Shown: positions 1-8,544, numbered from the stretch's first letter. The stretch is 64,000 nt of DNA from Pseudosporangium ferrugineum (GCF_003002065.1 NZ_PVZG01000017.1:1-64000), one strand, 5' to 3'. Notes: generated from the sequence alone by a model not told the origin. Made by a program: numbers and translations.

Positions 1-2
1 GA

Positions 3-83
3 TTCCGCAACCCCGAAAACCAGCGGCTACGCACCCGCACCGCCACCACCCGCCGACACCGCGGACACCTCAACCCCGCTTAA
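3..83 (+). CDS. 3' end of an unidentified gene (partial)
   Basis: A reading frame open from the left edge ends at a TAA at 81-83. Its 26 codons nearly all end in G or C, as in real genes of this DNA. The visible C-terminus is Arg/Thr-rich (ends in GHLNPA), which is too little to assign a family. It converges on the P450 gene. The rest of the gene lies outside the window, so the call rests only on codon bias. Confidence 0.4.
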   Translation, partial: FRNPENQRLRTRTATTRRHRGHLNPA

Positions 84-107
84 CTTCGAAGAGCCACGAT
101 CGGCGGC

Positions 108-1319
108 TCAGGCCGCGACGATCGGCAGGTTCGTGTAGCCGCGGATCGCCAGGCTGTCCCGTCGCCCCGGCACCCCCGCGAAATCGAGCTTCGGGAACCG
201 TTTCACCAACGCGGGCAGCGCGATCTGCGCCTCGAGACGGGCGAGCGGCGCGCCCAGGCAGTAATGAATGCCGCCCCCGAACGACAGCGGCGCATTGTCC
301 GCGCGGGCCAACTCCAGCCGGTCCGGCTCGGCGAAACGCTCCGGGTCGCGATTACCGGCACCCAGGTACGCGACGATGCGCTCGCCGCCGGACACCGGCA
401 CGCCCGCGACCTCCACGTCGTCCCAGGCGACCCGGACGAGAAGCTGGGCCGGGGTGTCGTACCGGAGAAGCTCCTCGGTCGCGGCCGGCGCCAGACCCGG
501 ATCCTCGCGGAGCAGCGCGAGCTGCGCGGGGTGGTGCAGCAGCGCGACCACGCTGTTGGCCAGCAGGTTCGTGGTGGTCTCGAAGCCCGCGATGAAGAGC
601 AGGCCGGCCATGGTGAGCAGCTCGTCCTCGGTGAGCTTGTCCCCGTCCTCCTCGGCCGCGACCAGGGCACTGATCAGGTCGTCGGCCGGCTGGCGGCGCC
701 GTTCCGCGACGAGGGCGGCCAGATATTCGCGAATGGTCACCGCCGCCGGATCGGCCACCGCGAGCGCCTCCGGCGCGTGCGTCTCGAGCACCTGCGTCCA
801 GTCCCGCACGAGGCCCTGGAACTGAGCCCGGTCCGGCTCGGGAATGCCGAGCAGCTCCCCGATCACGGTGGCCGGCAACGGAAAGGCGAACGCCTCCACG
901 AAGTCCACCTCGCCGGACATCCGGTCGAGCAACTCGTCCACCATCGCGGCGATCCGGGGCCCCAACGCCTGCACCCGGCGCGCGGTGAACGACGAATTGA
1001 CCAGCCGGCGAAGGCGCGTGTGATCGGGCGGATTGAGGGCGAGAATGCTGGTGAAAAGCTGCTTGAGCGCGGGATGATCCGGCCACCCGGGACTGACGAA
1101 ATCGAGCATGTGCGAGGGAATGTGGCCGAGCCGCGAATCCCGCGAAACGGCGAGACAATCCGCGTGCCGGGTGATCACGAGCGCCCCGTCGTCGGCCCGC
1201 ACGATGGGCGAGATCTCCCGAAGCCGGCGATACCGGGGGTACGGATCTTCCCGCCCGGTCATCCGCGTCAACTCGTCGAGCAGCGTCGATACCTCGGAAC
1301 TCTCCACAATGGTGGCCAT
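108..1319 (-). CDS. Cytochrome P450
   Basis: Soluble bacterial P450 of about 403 residues, the usual class I length; it would need separate ferredoxin and reductase partners, and none is adjacent. Visible motifs are the I-helix AGFETTTN (oxygen activation), the K-helix ExxR in EELLRYDTP, and the heme loop FGGGIHYCLGAPLARLE with the Cys thiolate ligand. I chose the ATG at 1319 (MATIVESS) because it gives the normal family N-terminus. An ATG at 1385 behind an AGG would add 22 residues. The gene stands alone with no biosynthetic cluster around it, so the substrate is unknown. Confidence 0.93.
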   Translation of the reverse strand: MATIVESSEVSTLLDELTRMTGREDPYPRYRRLREISPIVRADDGALVITRHADCLAVSRDSRLGHIPSHMLDFVSPGWPDHPALKQLFTSILALNPPDHTRLRRLVNSSFTARRVQALGPRIAAMVDELLDRMSGEVDFVEAFAFPLPATVIGELLGIPEPDRAQFQGLVRDWTQVLETHAPEALAVADPAAVTIREYLAALVAERRRQPADDLISALVAAEEDGDKLTEDELLTMAGLLFIAGFETTTNLLANSVVALLHHPAQLALLREDPGLAPAATEELLRYDTPAQLLVRVAWDDVEVAGVPVSGGERIVAYLGAGNRDPERFAEPDRLELARADNAPLSFGGGIHYCLGAPLARLEAQIALPALVKRFPKLDFAGVPGRRDSLAIRGYTNLPIVAA

Positions 1320-1668
1320 GGGTCCGAGCCTACCGGCGAGTTGAGCCGCCGTCGCCCATGGTTTACGCTCGGCCGGCAGCGTCATCAACCTGAGTTTACG
1401 GTCGTCACGGTGTCCAACATCGGGGGATGTGCAGCCGTTCGGTTGCTCATGGGCATCGCATCGACGACCGGTTTCGTCCGTACGATCCGCGGCTCAGCAC
1501 CGCCACCCCGGGTGGCACGTGCCGGAAGCGGCACCGGTCCGGGGTGGTGGCCCGCCCGGCTCCTCGCGAGCTTGCTTCTCGGGGTGCTCCGAGGGTGTTC
1601 CGGCGCTTCTCGAGGCGCCTACCGCTTTGGGTGCTGCTCGACGCCGGCTTCGGCGAGGAGGAGAGGAC

Positions 1669-2088
1669 ATGCCCCGCGAGTTCTCCATCGCCGAAAAGCT
1701 GGATCGCCTGTTCTCCCAGGTGCGCGGCGCCGGCCAGGGCGAGATCAGCTACATGGCGGTGGCCGAGGCGATCCGGGCGCAGCAGGGCATCCAGATCTCC
1801 CACACGTACATCTGGCAACTCCGCACCGGCCGCCGCGACAACCCCACGGTCCAGCACCTCACGGCCCTGGCGACCTTCTTCGGCGTACCGGTCGCCTACT
1901 TCCTGGACGACGCCGAGGCCCGCAAGATCGACGGCCAGCTCGAACTCCTCCGCACCCTGCGCGACGCCCAGGTGACCGAGATAGCCCTCCGAGCCGCCGA
2001 CGTGTCGCCCAGCAGCCGCAACACCATCGGCGAACTGGTCCGAAAGGTCTGGGAACTGGAACGCAACCGCACCCGCGACGACACCTGA
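1669..2088 (+). CDS. EspR-like XRE-family DNA-binding regulator
   Basis: A 139-residue protein starting at an ATG behind GAGGAGAGG. An N-terminal helix-turn-helix (about residues 5-75, with ISHTYIWQLRTGRRDNPT as the recognition region and ALATFFGVPVAYFLDD after it) is followed by a helical C-terminal half. This layout matches mycobacterial EspR and its many actinobacterial relatives, which bind DNA as dimers and can act as nucleoid-associated regulators. The neighbouring MAB_1171c-type protein and ImmA-like peptidase are frequent companions of this regulator type. It is transcribed towards the MAB_1171c gene; the target is not shown by the sequence. Confidence 0.85.
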   Translation: MPREFSIAEKLDRLFSQVRGAGQGEISYMAVAEAIRAQQGIQISHTYIWQLRTGRRDNPTVQHLTALATFFGVPVAYFLDDAEARKIDGQLELLRTLRDAQVTEIALRAADVSPSSRNTIGELVRKVWELERNRTRDDT

Positions 2089-2176
2089 CCCCCGAGCCGA
2101 CAGCCGTCCCGCCGCCTGCCGCCCACCTCCTGCGCCGCCGCCCATCCCGATCGGCCCGCAACGCCTCACGTCACCT

Positions 2177-3853
2177 CTATCGCTCCGGGGCCGGCAGCCG
2201 TCCCGCCACCTCCCGCGCGCGTTCATGACGGACGTACTCGGCAGGCTCCCTGCGTCGGAAGGCCGCACTGACCGCACTCAACCAAGCGATCTCGCCGTCC
2301 AAAACCTCCTCAGCGCTCGCCCCGACCTCGTCGCCACCCGCCACGCGAAGGTCGGACCACCGCCCACCCGCCTCCGCGCCACCGACCGGGGCGCCGACCT
2401 CGACGACGCCACCCGCACGGGCGCCGGCCAGCCCACCGCCCGCGCCACTCACACCATCCGCGCCACCGGCGTCACCTGCGTCACCCGCGCCATCGACGTC
2501 ACTCGCGCCGCCGGCGTCACCCGCGCCACCTGCGTCACCCGCGCCACCTGCGTCACTCGCGCCGCCGGCGTCACCCGCGCCACCTGCGTCACCCGCGCCA
2601 CCTGCGTCACCCGCGCCACCTGCGTCACGCGGGTCACCCGCGTCACGCGAGTCACCCGCGTCATCCCCGCCATCCGCGTCGGTGCTCCCGTCGGCGCGGG
2701 CGTTGAGGCGATGCCGGTCGAGGGCCAAGGCGATGCCACACGCCTCCACCAGCGCCGCTGTGTCCCGGTCCCGGTCCTGGTCCGGGTCGCGGTCCGGGTC
2801 CCGGCCCTGGTCCCGGCCCTGGTCCCGGCCCCGGTCCCGGTCCCGACCCTGGTCCCGGCCCTGGTCCCGGTCGCGCAGGAAAGTCCGCGCGGCGTCCAGG
2901 GCGTCGGCCGGCAGGTAGTCGCGGAGTGCGAGCATCCCGTCCCGGATCTCGATCACCCGGCGATACAGCCGCAGTCGCACGTCGTCGACCCCCGCGAGTT
3001 CCACCATCGCCCGGCGCCGGGAGAAAAGGATGATGTCCGGAAAGGTCCGGCGCATCACCAGCCACAGCGGGCGCAGCGCCAGCAACGATCGATACGCCCG
3101 TACGACGGATCGCAGTTTTCCGTAAGCCGGAACCGCCGCGCCCACGACGGCCACAATCGTCCCGATCGCGCGGAATGCGTTGGCAGGCGGCTCGACGGCT
3201 TCGACCGGAATCGCCACCCCGAACGCATGAACAATGATCAGCACCGTCTTGAATGCCGCATAGGTGGCAATCATCAACGTGCCGCCGGCAATGGCCCGGA
3301 GCCCGTTGCGCAGCAGCCCCGCGGGCGCCGTTCGGCTCACTCGCCAGAACAGCTGGCCGGCGAGCACCAGCACCGCCCCCAGATATCCCTCCAAAGCCAC
3401 CCAGTACGCCACCACCTCCGGCGCGATGGCCCCGTGGAGCAACTCGGAACCCTGGGTCGGAATGCCCTCGGGCGAAACCACCGCCAACGTCATCAGTACG
3501 CCGGCAACCGCCAAAGCCAGCAACCCCTGCCACCGGGCGGCGCGCGGTCTGCTCGTGTAGTAGTCCGTGAGAAGCGAAATGAATCGGAGCAGAAAGAACG
3601 CGGCCGCGACGCCGAGCAGGTGCGGAAGAACCCGAGGCTGACCGACGACGTCCCGCAGCAACCCGTTGACGCCGGGAGTCGCCACCGTCTTCGTCACCGC
3701 GAGCGTGAAAAGGGTCGCCCACAACGCCCGCTGCTGAGCATCCCGCCACAACGTGGGCAACCGGAACAAGACTGTGCCCCACACCAGCGCGAGCACCACC
3801 CCGGTCAGCGCGCCGTTCAAGGCCGCACCGCCGACGCACGCCGCGTGACACAC
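2177..3853 (-). CDS. MAB_1171c-type membrane protein with low-complexity inserts
   Basis: The N-terminal 250 residues hold about seven hydrophobic helices. A cytosolic part follows with the family-typical RRRAMVELAGVDDVRLRLYRRVIEIRDGM region (residues about 268-296), as in the actinobacterial MAB_1171c/DUF6545 putative transporters. The tail is interrupted twice: by a charged RDQG/RDRG repeat (about residues 327-363) and by a GDAGGA repeat (about residues 400-470), before family-like sequence resumes (EVLDGEIAWLSAVSAAFRR). The function of the family is not established. The GTG at 3853 gives the longest form; a TTG at 3820 (NGALTGVV) may be the real start. Confidence 0.75.
   Translation of the reverse strand: MCHAACVGGAALNGALTGVVLALVWGTVLFRLPTLWRDAQQRALWATLFTLAVTKTVATPGVNGLLRDVVGQPRVLPHLLGVAAAFFLLRFISLLTDYYTSRPRAARWQGLLALAVAGVLMTLAVVSPEGIPTQGSELLHGAIAPEVVAYWVALEGYLGAVLVLAGQLFWRVSRTAPAGLLRNGLRAIAGGTLMIATYAAFKTVLIIVHAFGVAIPVEAVEPPANAFRAIGTIVAVVGAAVPAYGKLRSVVRAYRSLLALRPLWLVMRRTFPDIILFSRRRAMVELAGVDDVRLRLYRRVIEIRDGMLALRDYLPADALDAARTFLRDRDQGRDQGRDRDRGRDQGRDQGRDPDRDPDQDRDRDTAALVEACGIALALDRHRLNARADGSTDADGGDDAGDSRDAGDPRDAGGAGDAGGAGDAGGAGDAGGASDAGGAGDAGGAGDAGGASDVDGAGDAGDAGGADGVSGAGGGLAGARAGGVVEVGAPVGGAEAGGRWSDLRVAGGDEVGASAEEVLDGEIAWLSAVSAAFRRREPAEYVRHERAREVAGRLPAPER
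2458..2660. repeat. 18-bp coding tandem repeat (GDAGGA unit)
   Basis: About ten degenerate copies of an 18-nt unit lie in tandem inside the MAB_1171c-type gene and encode Gly-Asp-Ala-Gly-Gly-Ala hexapeptides. The length is a multiple of three, so copy-number change would keep the frame. It is a likely slippage hotspot. Confidence 0.85.
2762..2877. repeat. Short tandem repeat encoding RDQG/RDRG
   Basis: About twenty degenerate 6-nt (CCGGTC/CCTGGT type) units, grouped into 12-nt steps, encode alternating Arg-Asp with Gln/Gly in the same membrane-protein gene. The result is an extremely charged stretch just before the conserved C-terminal part. Confidence 0.8.
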
Positions 3854-4121
3854 AACCGAATCTGAGCACTACGCCCCTCAACGGCACAGGAACCGGGCCG
3901 TTCTCGCGGAGCGTCGCCGAGGTCTTCCTTGCCGGCGCGGTGCAGCACGAAGACGTGGTCGTCGGCGGCCCGCCCTCCACACCCCCGGGCGTCTTCCACC
4001 CCGCCGACCGCCTCGACGAGCCGCTGCTGGTCACGGCGACCGCCGCGAACGGCGGCGGAGCTCTCGTCGGCGATGGCGCCGGGGCGCCGACGAGCCGGTC
4101 CGGCCGGGGCCGTCCCGGCGT
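3854..4121. other. Intergenic spacer between ImmA-like and MAB_1171c genes
   Basis: 268 bp without a convincing gene. A plus-strand frame (GTG at 3940 to a stop at 4254) has GC-rich third positions and reads smoothly, but it runs into the 3' end of the peptidase gene on the other strand and matches nothing I recognise. It may be a decayed gene. Confidence 0.35.
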
Positions 4122-4616
4122 TCACGGCTGGAACTTCAGCGCGTCCGCAACCCTGCTCAACGTTCCCCCGGGCAGAACCGCCGCCCTGCCGCCGCCCCGC
4201 GCGCGGATCAGGGAGGCGAGCATTTCGGCCTCCCGCTCCTGGGCGGTTGTGTAGCCGACCCGCCCCAACACCGTCCGCACGGTACGAGGATCGAGGTCCG
4301 GAACGAGCAACGCCACCGCGGCATTGTCCAGGTCGAGCCCGGTCGTGTGGCCGCTGAGCATGTGACCCAGTTCGTGCAGAACAATGTGCTCGGCATGCAG
4401 TCGCGAGGTGCCCGGGTCGTAGAAGACGTAGTCGGCGCCGGCCACGGAGATCCACAGCCCGCACGGCGCCCCGCGCGCGAGCCCGGGCATCGGCTGCAAG
4501 GTCAACGCCCGCCCGCGATGAGCGGCAACAACGGCACAAAAGGCATCGAGATCGAACGGCCGGGGAATGGGTACGCCCTCAAGGTGACGTTCGCACCGCC
4601 TGCGAAGCCGATTCAC
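4122..4616 (-). CDS. ImmA/IrrE-family metallopeptidase-like protein
   Basis: A 164-residue protein. The zinc-peptidase signature HELGHML lies mid-protein (about residues 87-93), preceded by a YVFYDPGTSRLHAEHIVLHE strand-helix and followed by helical sequence ending in a repeated EREAEMLASLI pattern. ImmA/IrrE peptidases cleave or modulate XRE-type repressors. Here the likely partner is the EspR-like regulator about 2 kb away, which is inference. The GTG start at 4616 sits behind a GGGGGG ribosome site. Upstream frame extension runs into repeats and is not protein-like. Two long direct repeats lie 56 bp upstream. Confidence 0.82.
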   Translation of the reverse strand: MNRLRRRCERHLEGVPIPRPFDLDAFCAVVAAHRGRALTLQPMPGLARGAPCGLWISVAGADYVFYDPGTSRLHAEHIVLHELGHMLSGHTTGLDLDNAAVALLVPDLDPRTVRTVLGRVGYTTAQEREAEMLASLIRARGGGRAAVLPGGTLSRVADALKFQP

Positions 4617-4671
4617 CCGATCCCCCCGGTCCCGGTGTCCAACGGCCAGAAGGCTACCCGGCGATCCGCGC

Positions 4672-4731
4672 CTCTGACAGACGCATCGTGCCTGCGCTCC
4701 GGCTCTGACAAATGCATCGTGCTGGCGTTCC
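4672..4731. promoter_or_regulatory. Two 29-nt direct repeats upstream of the ImmA-like gene
   Basis: Copies at 4672-4700 and 4703-4731 (period 31 nt, about three helical turns) match at about 24 of 29 positions. On the coding strand of the peptidase gene both contain GCACGATGC and TGTCAGAG. The position just upstream of the GTG start suggests a promoter-operator for a cooperative regulator such as the EspR-like protein. Confidence 0.5.
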
Positions 4732-4770
4732 ACCCCCAATGACCGACCTCCGCCTGCCTTGATGATTGAT

Positions 4771-4916
4771 GGGCGGCGCTGATCGATGGGCGGCGCGGAT
4801 GGGCGGCGCTGATGGGGCGCAGCACCCCGCCGGAGCCGACCACGAGCCGCACGTCTCGCAGATTCGGCGCTGAGGGGCGGCGCTGATCGATGGGCGGCGC
4901 TGGTCAATGGGCGGCC
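4771..4916. repeat. GGGCGGCGC repeat cluster
   Basis: Six copies of GGGCGGCGC (the last ending GGGCGGCC), mostly preceded by GAT or AAT, start at 4771, 4788, 4801, 4875, 4892 and 4909. Steps of 17 nt recur within each half. The cluster begins at the stop codon of the histidine kinase and fills the gap before the ImmA-like promoter. No hairpin-plus-T-tract terminator is seen. Confidence 0.7.
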
Positions 4917-6013
4917 TCCCTCGAGGAGAGCTGCCGCTCCGGGGCCGGCCCCCTGGAAGACAGCCGTGGCGTGCGGTGCTTCGGGCCCGACGCCGGGGCA
5001 ACGCGGGGGAGCCGTACCTCGAACCGACAACCGTCGTCGGTGTTGTCGACGTGCACCCACCCACCGTGAGCCTCGACGAGCCCTCGGACGATGGCGAGCC
5101 CCAGGCCGCCTCCGAAGGTGTCTTCCTGCGGCTGCGGGGTCCGCGCCCGCTCACCCCGGAAGGCCACGTCGAAGACCCGGGGAAGGTCCGCCTTGGGTAT
5201 GCCGCCGCATGTGTCGGACACCGCGAGCCACACCTCGTGGGAGTCGGCACCCCCGTCGATCCGGACCGTTCCGTGCGGGGGTGTGTACCGCACGGAATTG
5301 ATCAGGAGGTTGGCGACGATGCGGCCCAGCTCGGCCTGCCCTGCCGTGACCACCGGCCAGTCCGTGTCCCGGGCGATGACGTGGACACCCCGCCGGGCCG
5401 CCAGCGGAGCCGCAGTCGCGATGGCGTCCGACACGACGTCCTCGAGCGGAACGCTGGACAGCGCGAGTTGCAGCGCGCCCGCGTTGATCCGTGACAACTC
5501 GAACAGGTCGTCGACGAGCTGACTCATGCGGTCCGTCTCGACGGAGATGCGGTGGTGGTACTCGGCGACGGTGTCCGGATCGCTGACGATGTTGTCCTCG
5601 AGCGCCTCCGCCATGGCCCGCAGCCCGGCGAGGGGTGTCCGGAGGTCGTGGGAGACCCAGGCGACAAGCTCCCGCCGGCTCGCCTCCATCTTCCGTTCCT
5701 GCTCCCGGACCTGCACGGACCAGACCGACGCGGCGGCGAGGCGCCGGCCGAACATGGCGCCGACCCCGAGGCTGACCGCTGCCGAGGCGACGACGGTGAT
5801 GAGGACGACCTGCAGGTCGTGGGTCGACAGGAACATGGCCTGGGCCACCGCGGCGGTGCCGGCGACGACCGAGGCAACCGTGATCGTCAGCATGACGCAG
5901 ATGTGCATGATGATCGACCGGTGCCGCAGCACCCGCAGGGAGATCTCCCCGATGATGCCGATGACGGCGCCGGTGGCCAGCGAGTAGACCCCGATCAGCA
6001 GGAAATCACGCAT
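4904..6013 (-). CDS. Sensor histidine kinase
   Basis: A 369-residue membrane kinase with three to four hydrophobic helices in the first 90 residues and little extracellular sequence, so it probably senses through the membrane. The HisKA box is at SHDLRTPLAG (phospho-His about residue 121). The N box is in NLLINSVRYTPPHG, and the ATP-lid glycine motifs are GTVRIDGG, DTCGGI and GGGLGLAI. It overlaps the response-regulator gene by 8 bp, so the two are translated together. It is the last gene of the molybdoenzyme/glycosyltransferase operon. Confidence 0.93.
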   Translation of the reverse strand: MRDFLLIGVYSLATGAVIGIIGEISLRVLRHRSIIMHICVMLTITVASVVAGTAAVAQAMFLSTHDLQVVLITVVASAAVSLGVGAMFGRRLAAASVWSVQVREQERKMEASRRELVAWVSHDLRTPLAGLRAMAEALEDNIVSDPDTVAEYHHRISVETDRMSQLVDDLFELSRINAGALQLALSSVPLEDVVSDAIATAAPLAARRGVHVIARDTDWPVVTAGQAELGRIVANLLINSVRYTPPHGTVRIDGGADSHEVWLAVSDTCGGIPKADLPRVFDVAFRGERARTPQPQEDTFGGGLGLAIVRGLVEAHGGWVHVDNTDDGCRFEVRLPRVAPASGPKHRTPRLSSRGPAPERQLSSREAAH

Positions 6014-6740
6014 GGCCGCCGCCGACCCGTTCGAACCTGTACCCGGCGCCGTACGAGGTCAGGATCCGTTTGGGGAAGCCCTCATCGGGCTGGATCTTGG
6101 CGCGCAACCGTGCCATCGCCGTCGTGACGGTGCCGGTCTCGCCCACCGACCAGCCCCATACCTTTTCGAGGAGCTGCTGGTGGGTCCAGGTCCGGCCGGC
6201 GTGGTTCATGAGGAAGACGAGCAGGTCGAACTCGCCCTTGGTCAGCTTCACCTGGACGCCGGCCATGGTCACCAACCGCCGCGAGGTATCGACGACCAGA
6301 TCGCCGTCGGCGAGCGTCGAATGCGGCTGGGGCTGTGGCTGCGACTTCTGCACCTGGCCGGTGCGGCGGAGGATCGACCGGATCCGCAGGGTCAGCTCCC
6401 GCGGCGAGAACGGCTTGGTGACGTAGTCGTCGGCGCCGACCTCGAGGCCGAGCACACGGTCGGGCTCCTCGCCCAGCGCGGTCAGCATCACCACCGGCAG
6501 GTCGGGCGCACGCCGGCGCAGCCGCCGGCACACCTCGATGCCGTCGATGCCGGGCATCATGAGGTCGAGAACGACGAGGTCGGGCATCTCCGCGTTGGCG
6601 GCGGCGAGTGCGGCTTCGCCGTCGCCGGCGAGCCGCACCCGGCAACCGTCCTTCTCCAGATAGCGCCGGACCACGTCGCTGACGGTCGGATCGTCGTCGA
6701 CGACGAGTACGTGATGGTTCACGAGTCCGACGCTACCCAT
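6006..6740 (-). CDS. OmpR/PhoB-type response regulator
   Basis: A receiver domain (residues about 10-125: DDD acidic pocket, phospho-Asp in LVVLDLMMPGIDG, conserved Lys in YVTKPFSPREL) is joined to a winged-helix DNA-binding domain (about 150-240, ending YRFERVGG). The start is fixed by an ATGA overlap with the stop of the preceding membrane-protein gene. It partners with the kinase immediately downstream. The 18-nt boxes at 6770 and 10471-10517 are its best candidate binding sites; OmpR-type regulators usually bind direct repeats. Confidence 0.95.
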   Translation of the reverse strand: MGSVGLVNHHVLVVDDDPTVSDVVRRYLEKDGCRVRLAGDGEAALAAANAEMPDLVVLDLMMPGIDGIEVCRRLRRRAPDLPVVMLTALGEEPDRVLGLEVGADDYVTKPFSPRELTLRIRSILRRTGQVQKSQPQPQPHSTLADGDLVVDTSRRLVTMAGVQVKLTKGEFDLLVFLMNHAGRTWTHQQLLEKVWGWSVGETGTVTTAMARLRAKIQPDEGFPKRILTSYGAGYRFERVGGGHA

Positions 6741-7228
6741 CAGTGGGCCTCTGATGGGTGGTCAGTCTTCTTACGATCCTCTGACGATCGTCCCGGCCCC
6801 CACTTCCGGGAGCCGTGCGGCAGCCGACGGAGCAGCGCGATCGCGGTGAGCGTGACCGTCCAGATCACGATCAAAACCGTCAACAGCCCCCTTCCGTACG
6901 CCAAAGGCAACGCGGAGGGATTGTCGGGGCTGCGCCCGTAGCCCAGCACGAATGGCAGCGCGACGACAGTGACGGCCAGGCTGACGATCAGCGCCGCCCG
7001 GACGAGGCGGTGTGCCCGGGTGAGCAGAGCGCCCGAAGCGATGACCAGGGGCAGGAAGATGCCGTCGTGCACGGCCAGCACGCCGCCCAGGAAGAGCGCC
7101 ACGCCGCCCAGCTTGAGGCCCGGCTCGGTGAGCGCGCCGAAGAGCGCGTACGCCATGAGCAGCCCGCCCGCGGTCATCAGCCCGCCCCGCAGGGTGACCG
7201 TCGACCTCCACCTCCGGAGCAGCCCCAT
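6740..7228 (-). CDS. Small integral membrane protein of the molybdoenzyme operon
   Basis: 162 residues with four or five hydrophobic segments and a basic N-terminus (MGLLRRWRST) and C-terminus (SEDRKKTDHPSEAH). The family is not recognised. Both ends are coupled: its ATG overlaps the TGA of the molybdoenzyme gene, and its TGA overlaps the ATG of the response regulator. It could be an accessory membrane subunit of the molybdoenzyme or a component of signal sensing; neither is shown by the sequence. Confidence 0.75.
   Translation of the reverse strand: MGLLRRWRSTVTLRGGLMTAGGLLMAYALFGALTEPGLKLGGVALFLGGVLAVHDGIFLPLVIASGALLTRAHRLVRAALIVSLAVTVVALPFVLGYGRSPDNPSALPLAYGRGLLTVLIVIWTVTLTAIALLRRLPHGSRKWGPGRSSEDRKKTDHPSEAH
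6770..6787 (-). promoter_or_regulatory. Putative response-regulator box, copy 3
   Basis: CTTACGATCCTCTGACGA matches the better of the two copies upstream of the operon at 16 of 18 positions. It lies in the 3' end of the small membrane-protein gene, about 30 bp before the response-regulator start, where an internal promoter for the two-component genes would sit. Confidence 0.45.
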
Positions 7229-8544
7229 CACTGACCGCCCGCCGTGCGAACCGTGATGCGGCTCAACCATTTGGTCTGCAGGACGCCGGGTCGGTTCGGC
7301 GCCACGAGCCGCGCCGGATAGCCGTGGTCCAGATGCAGAGGCGCTCCGTTGAGTTCGAGCGCGACAAGTGTCCAGTCGTCGTCGACGTGGGAGGGAGCCA
7401 CGGTCGACCGGCGATAGCGGCCACCCTGCTCCAGCGACTCCACCTCCGCGGAGGCCGTGCCGGGAGCCGCTCCGGCCAACTCCACGAGGTCGCGCAGGCG
7501 TACGCCACCCCAGGTGCCGGTGGCACTCCATCCCTCGACGCAGGCGATCGGCAGAACGACGGTGTGTTGCTTCAGAGCGTTCAGATCGGCGAGGGACAGG
7601 GACATCTCACGACCGGGACCTGCCACCACCAACCGATAGGAAGGGTCGAGCGCCCGCTGAACGACGCCGGCGCCCCCGGCGGTCTTGTTGACCGGAAGTC
7701 CCTGGGGCCCGATGGCCGGCCGGCGAGGAGCCAGCACCGACACCCGGGCCAGGGGCCGAAGCGTCTGCCCGACGGTGGCGACCGTGATGACGCCGGCCGC
7801 GGCGGCGACCGTGGCGAGAAGTCCTCGTCGGCTCAAGCCTCCCTGCCCGGCAGAAAGTCCGGGAACGGCAGAAGGTTCGGGGACGGTGGACGGCTCGGGT
7901 GCGGCAGAAGGTTCCGGGACGGTGGATGGCTCGGGTGTGGCAGAAGGTTCCGGGACGGTGGATGGCTCGGGTGTGGCAGAAGGCTCGGGTGCGGTGGGCG
8001 GCTCGCGGTGGGCCAGGGCCTCGCGCACGACCGGCAGCTTCACGCCGATGTGGGTCAGGAGGGCCCCGATCGCCAACCAGGCAACCCAGTAGTGCCCCGT
8101 GGTGAAGAAGTAGGGCAGCGCGGCGTACCACCGGGAGATGTTGAGGACGCCGCCGACGACCTGGAAGAGCGCCGCGCCGACCAGGACCGCGATGCTCGCT
8201 CGTTCGATCGCGTGAGCCACGGAACGCACCGGTGGCCACTCGAACAGCCGCGGATAGACCGACCACAGCTTCGCGCCGAGCAGCGGCACGCAGGTCAGCC
8301 CGGTGGCCACGTGCAACCCCTGGGTGAAGCGGTAGAGACCGGCCGGGCGGGACGGCCACCAGAACCAGCCGGGCGGGTGCTGGATGAGGTGGCTGATCAG
8401 GCCGGTGATGAAACAGACCCCGAACGCGACCCCCAGGGCGATGCCGAGCTGACTCGTCAGACGCTTCGACCGCAGCGTCGAATCGAAGGACTCGGGCCGT
8501 ACGAGGTCGGGGAGTCTTACATCCTTGCCAAGGACGCGAACCAT
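7228..8544 (-). CDS. Membrane cytochrome b-like/sulfite oxidase-like molybdopterin oxidoreductase
   Basis: 438 residues in three parts. First, an N-terminal membrane domain of about four helices (residues 30-170) with helix His residues (YRFTQGLHVATG, TTGHYWVAW) suited to heme. Second, a linker of PEPS-type repeats (about residues 182-230). Third, a periplasmic-side domain after one more hydrophobic segment (LLATVAAAAGVITVATVG, preceded by SRRG as in Tat-like signals). The last domain has the sulfite-oxidase-family Cys in PIACVEGWS and the Mo-pterin-binding region. It probably passes electrons from an extracytoplasmic oxidation or reduction to the membrane. The substrate is unknown. Confidence 0.85.
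   Translation of the reverse strand: MVRVLGKDVRLPDLVRPESFDSTLRSKRLTSQLGIALGVAFGVCFITGLISHLIQHPPGWFWWPSRPAGLYRFTQGLHVATGLTCVPLLGAKLWSVYPRLFEWPPVRSVAHAIERASIAVLVGAALFQVVGGVLNISRWYAALPYFFTTGHYWVAWLAIGALLTHIGVKLPVVREALAHREPPTAPEPSATPEPSTVPEPSATPEPSTVPEPSAAPEPSTVPEPSAVPGLSAGQGGLSRRGLLATVAAAAGVITVATVGQTLRPLARVSVLAPRRPAIGPQGLPVNKTAGGAGVVQRALDPSYRLVVAGPGREMSLSLADLNALKQHTVVLPIACVEGWSATGTWGGVRLRDLVELAGAAPGTASAEVESLEQGGRYRRSTVAPSHVDDDWTLVALELNGAPLHLDHGYPARLVAPNRPGVLQTKWLSRITVRTAGGQ

Noticed and set aside
108..1319. P450 as part of a secondary-metabolite cluster
   Set aside because: No PKS, NRPS, terpene or RiPP core gene in the adjacent sequence; ferredoxin and reductase also absent.
264..2228. Long plus-strand frame crossing the P450 and EspR-like genes
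   Set aside because: Overlaps two well-supported genes with family motifs and has a low-complexity translation; a shadow of GC-rich DNA.
2458..2660. 18-bp repeats considered as a CRISPR array
   Set aside because: No unique spacers; the repeats are contiguous and in frame with a membrane-protein gene.
3940..4254. Plus-strand frame opposite the ImmA-like 3' end
   Set aside because: Reads smoothly but overlaps a supported gene and matches no known family; treated as a spacer, possibly decayed.
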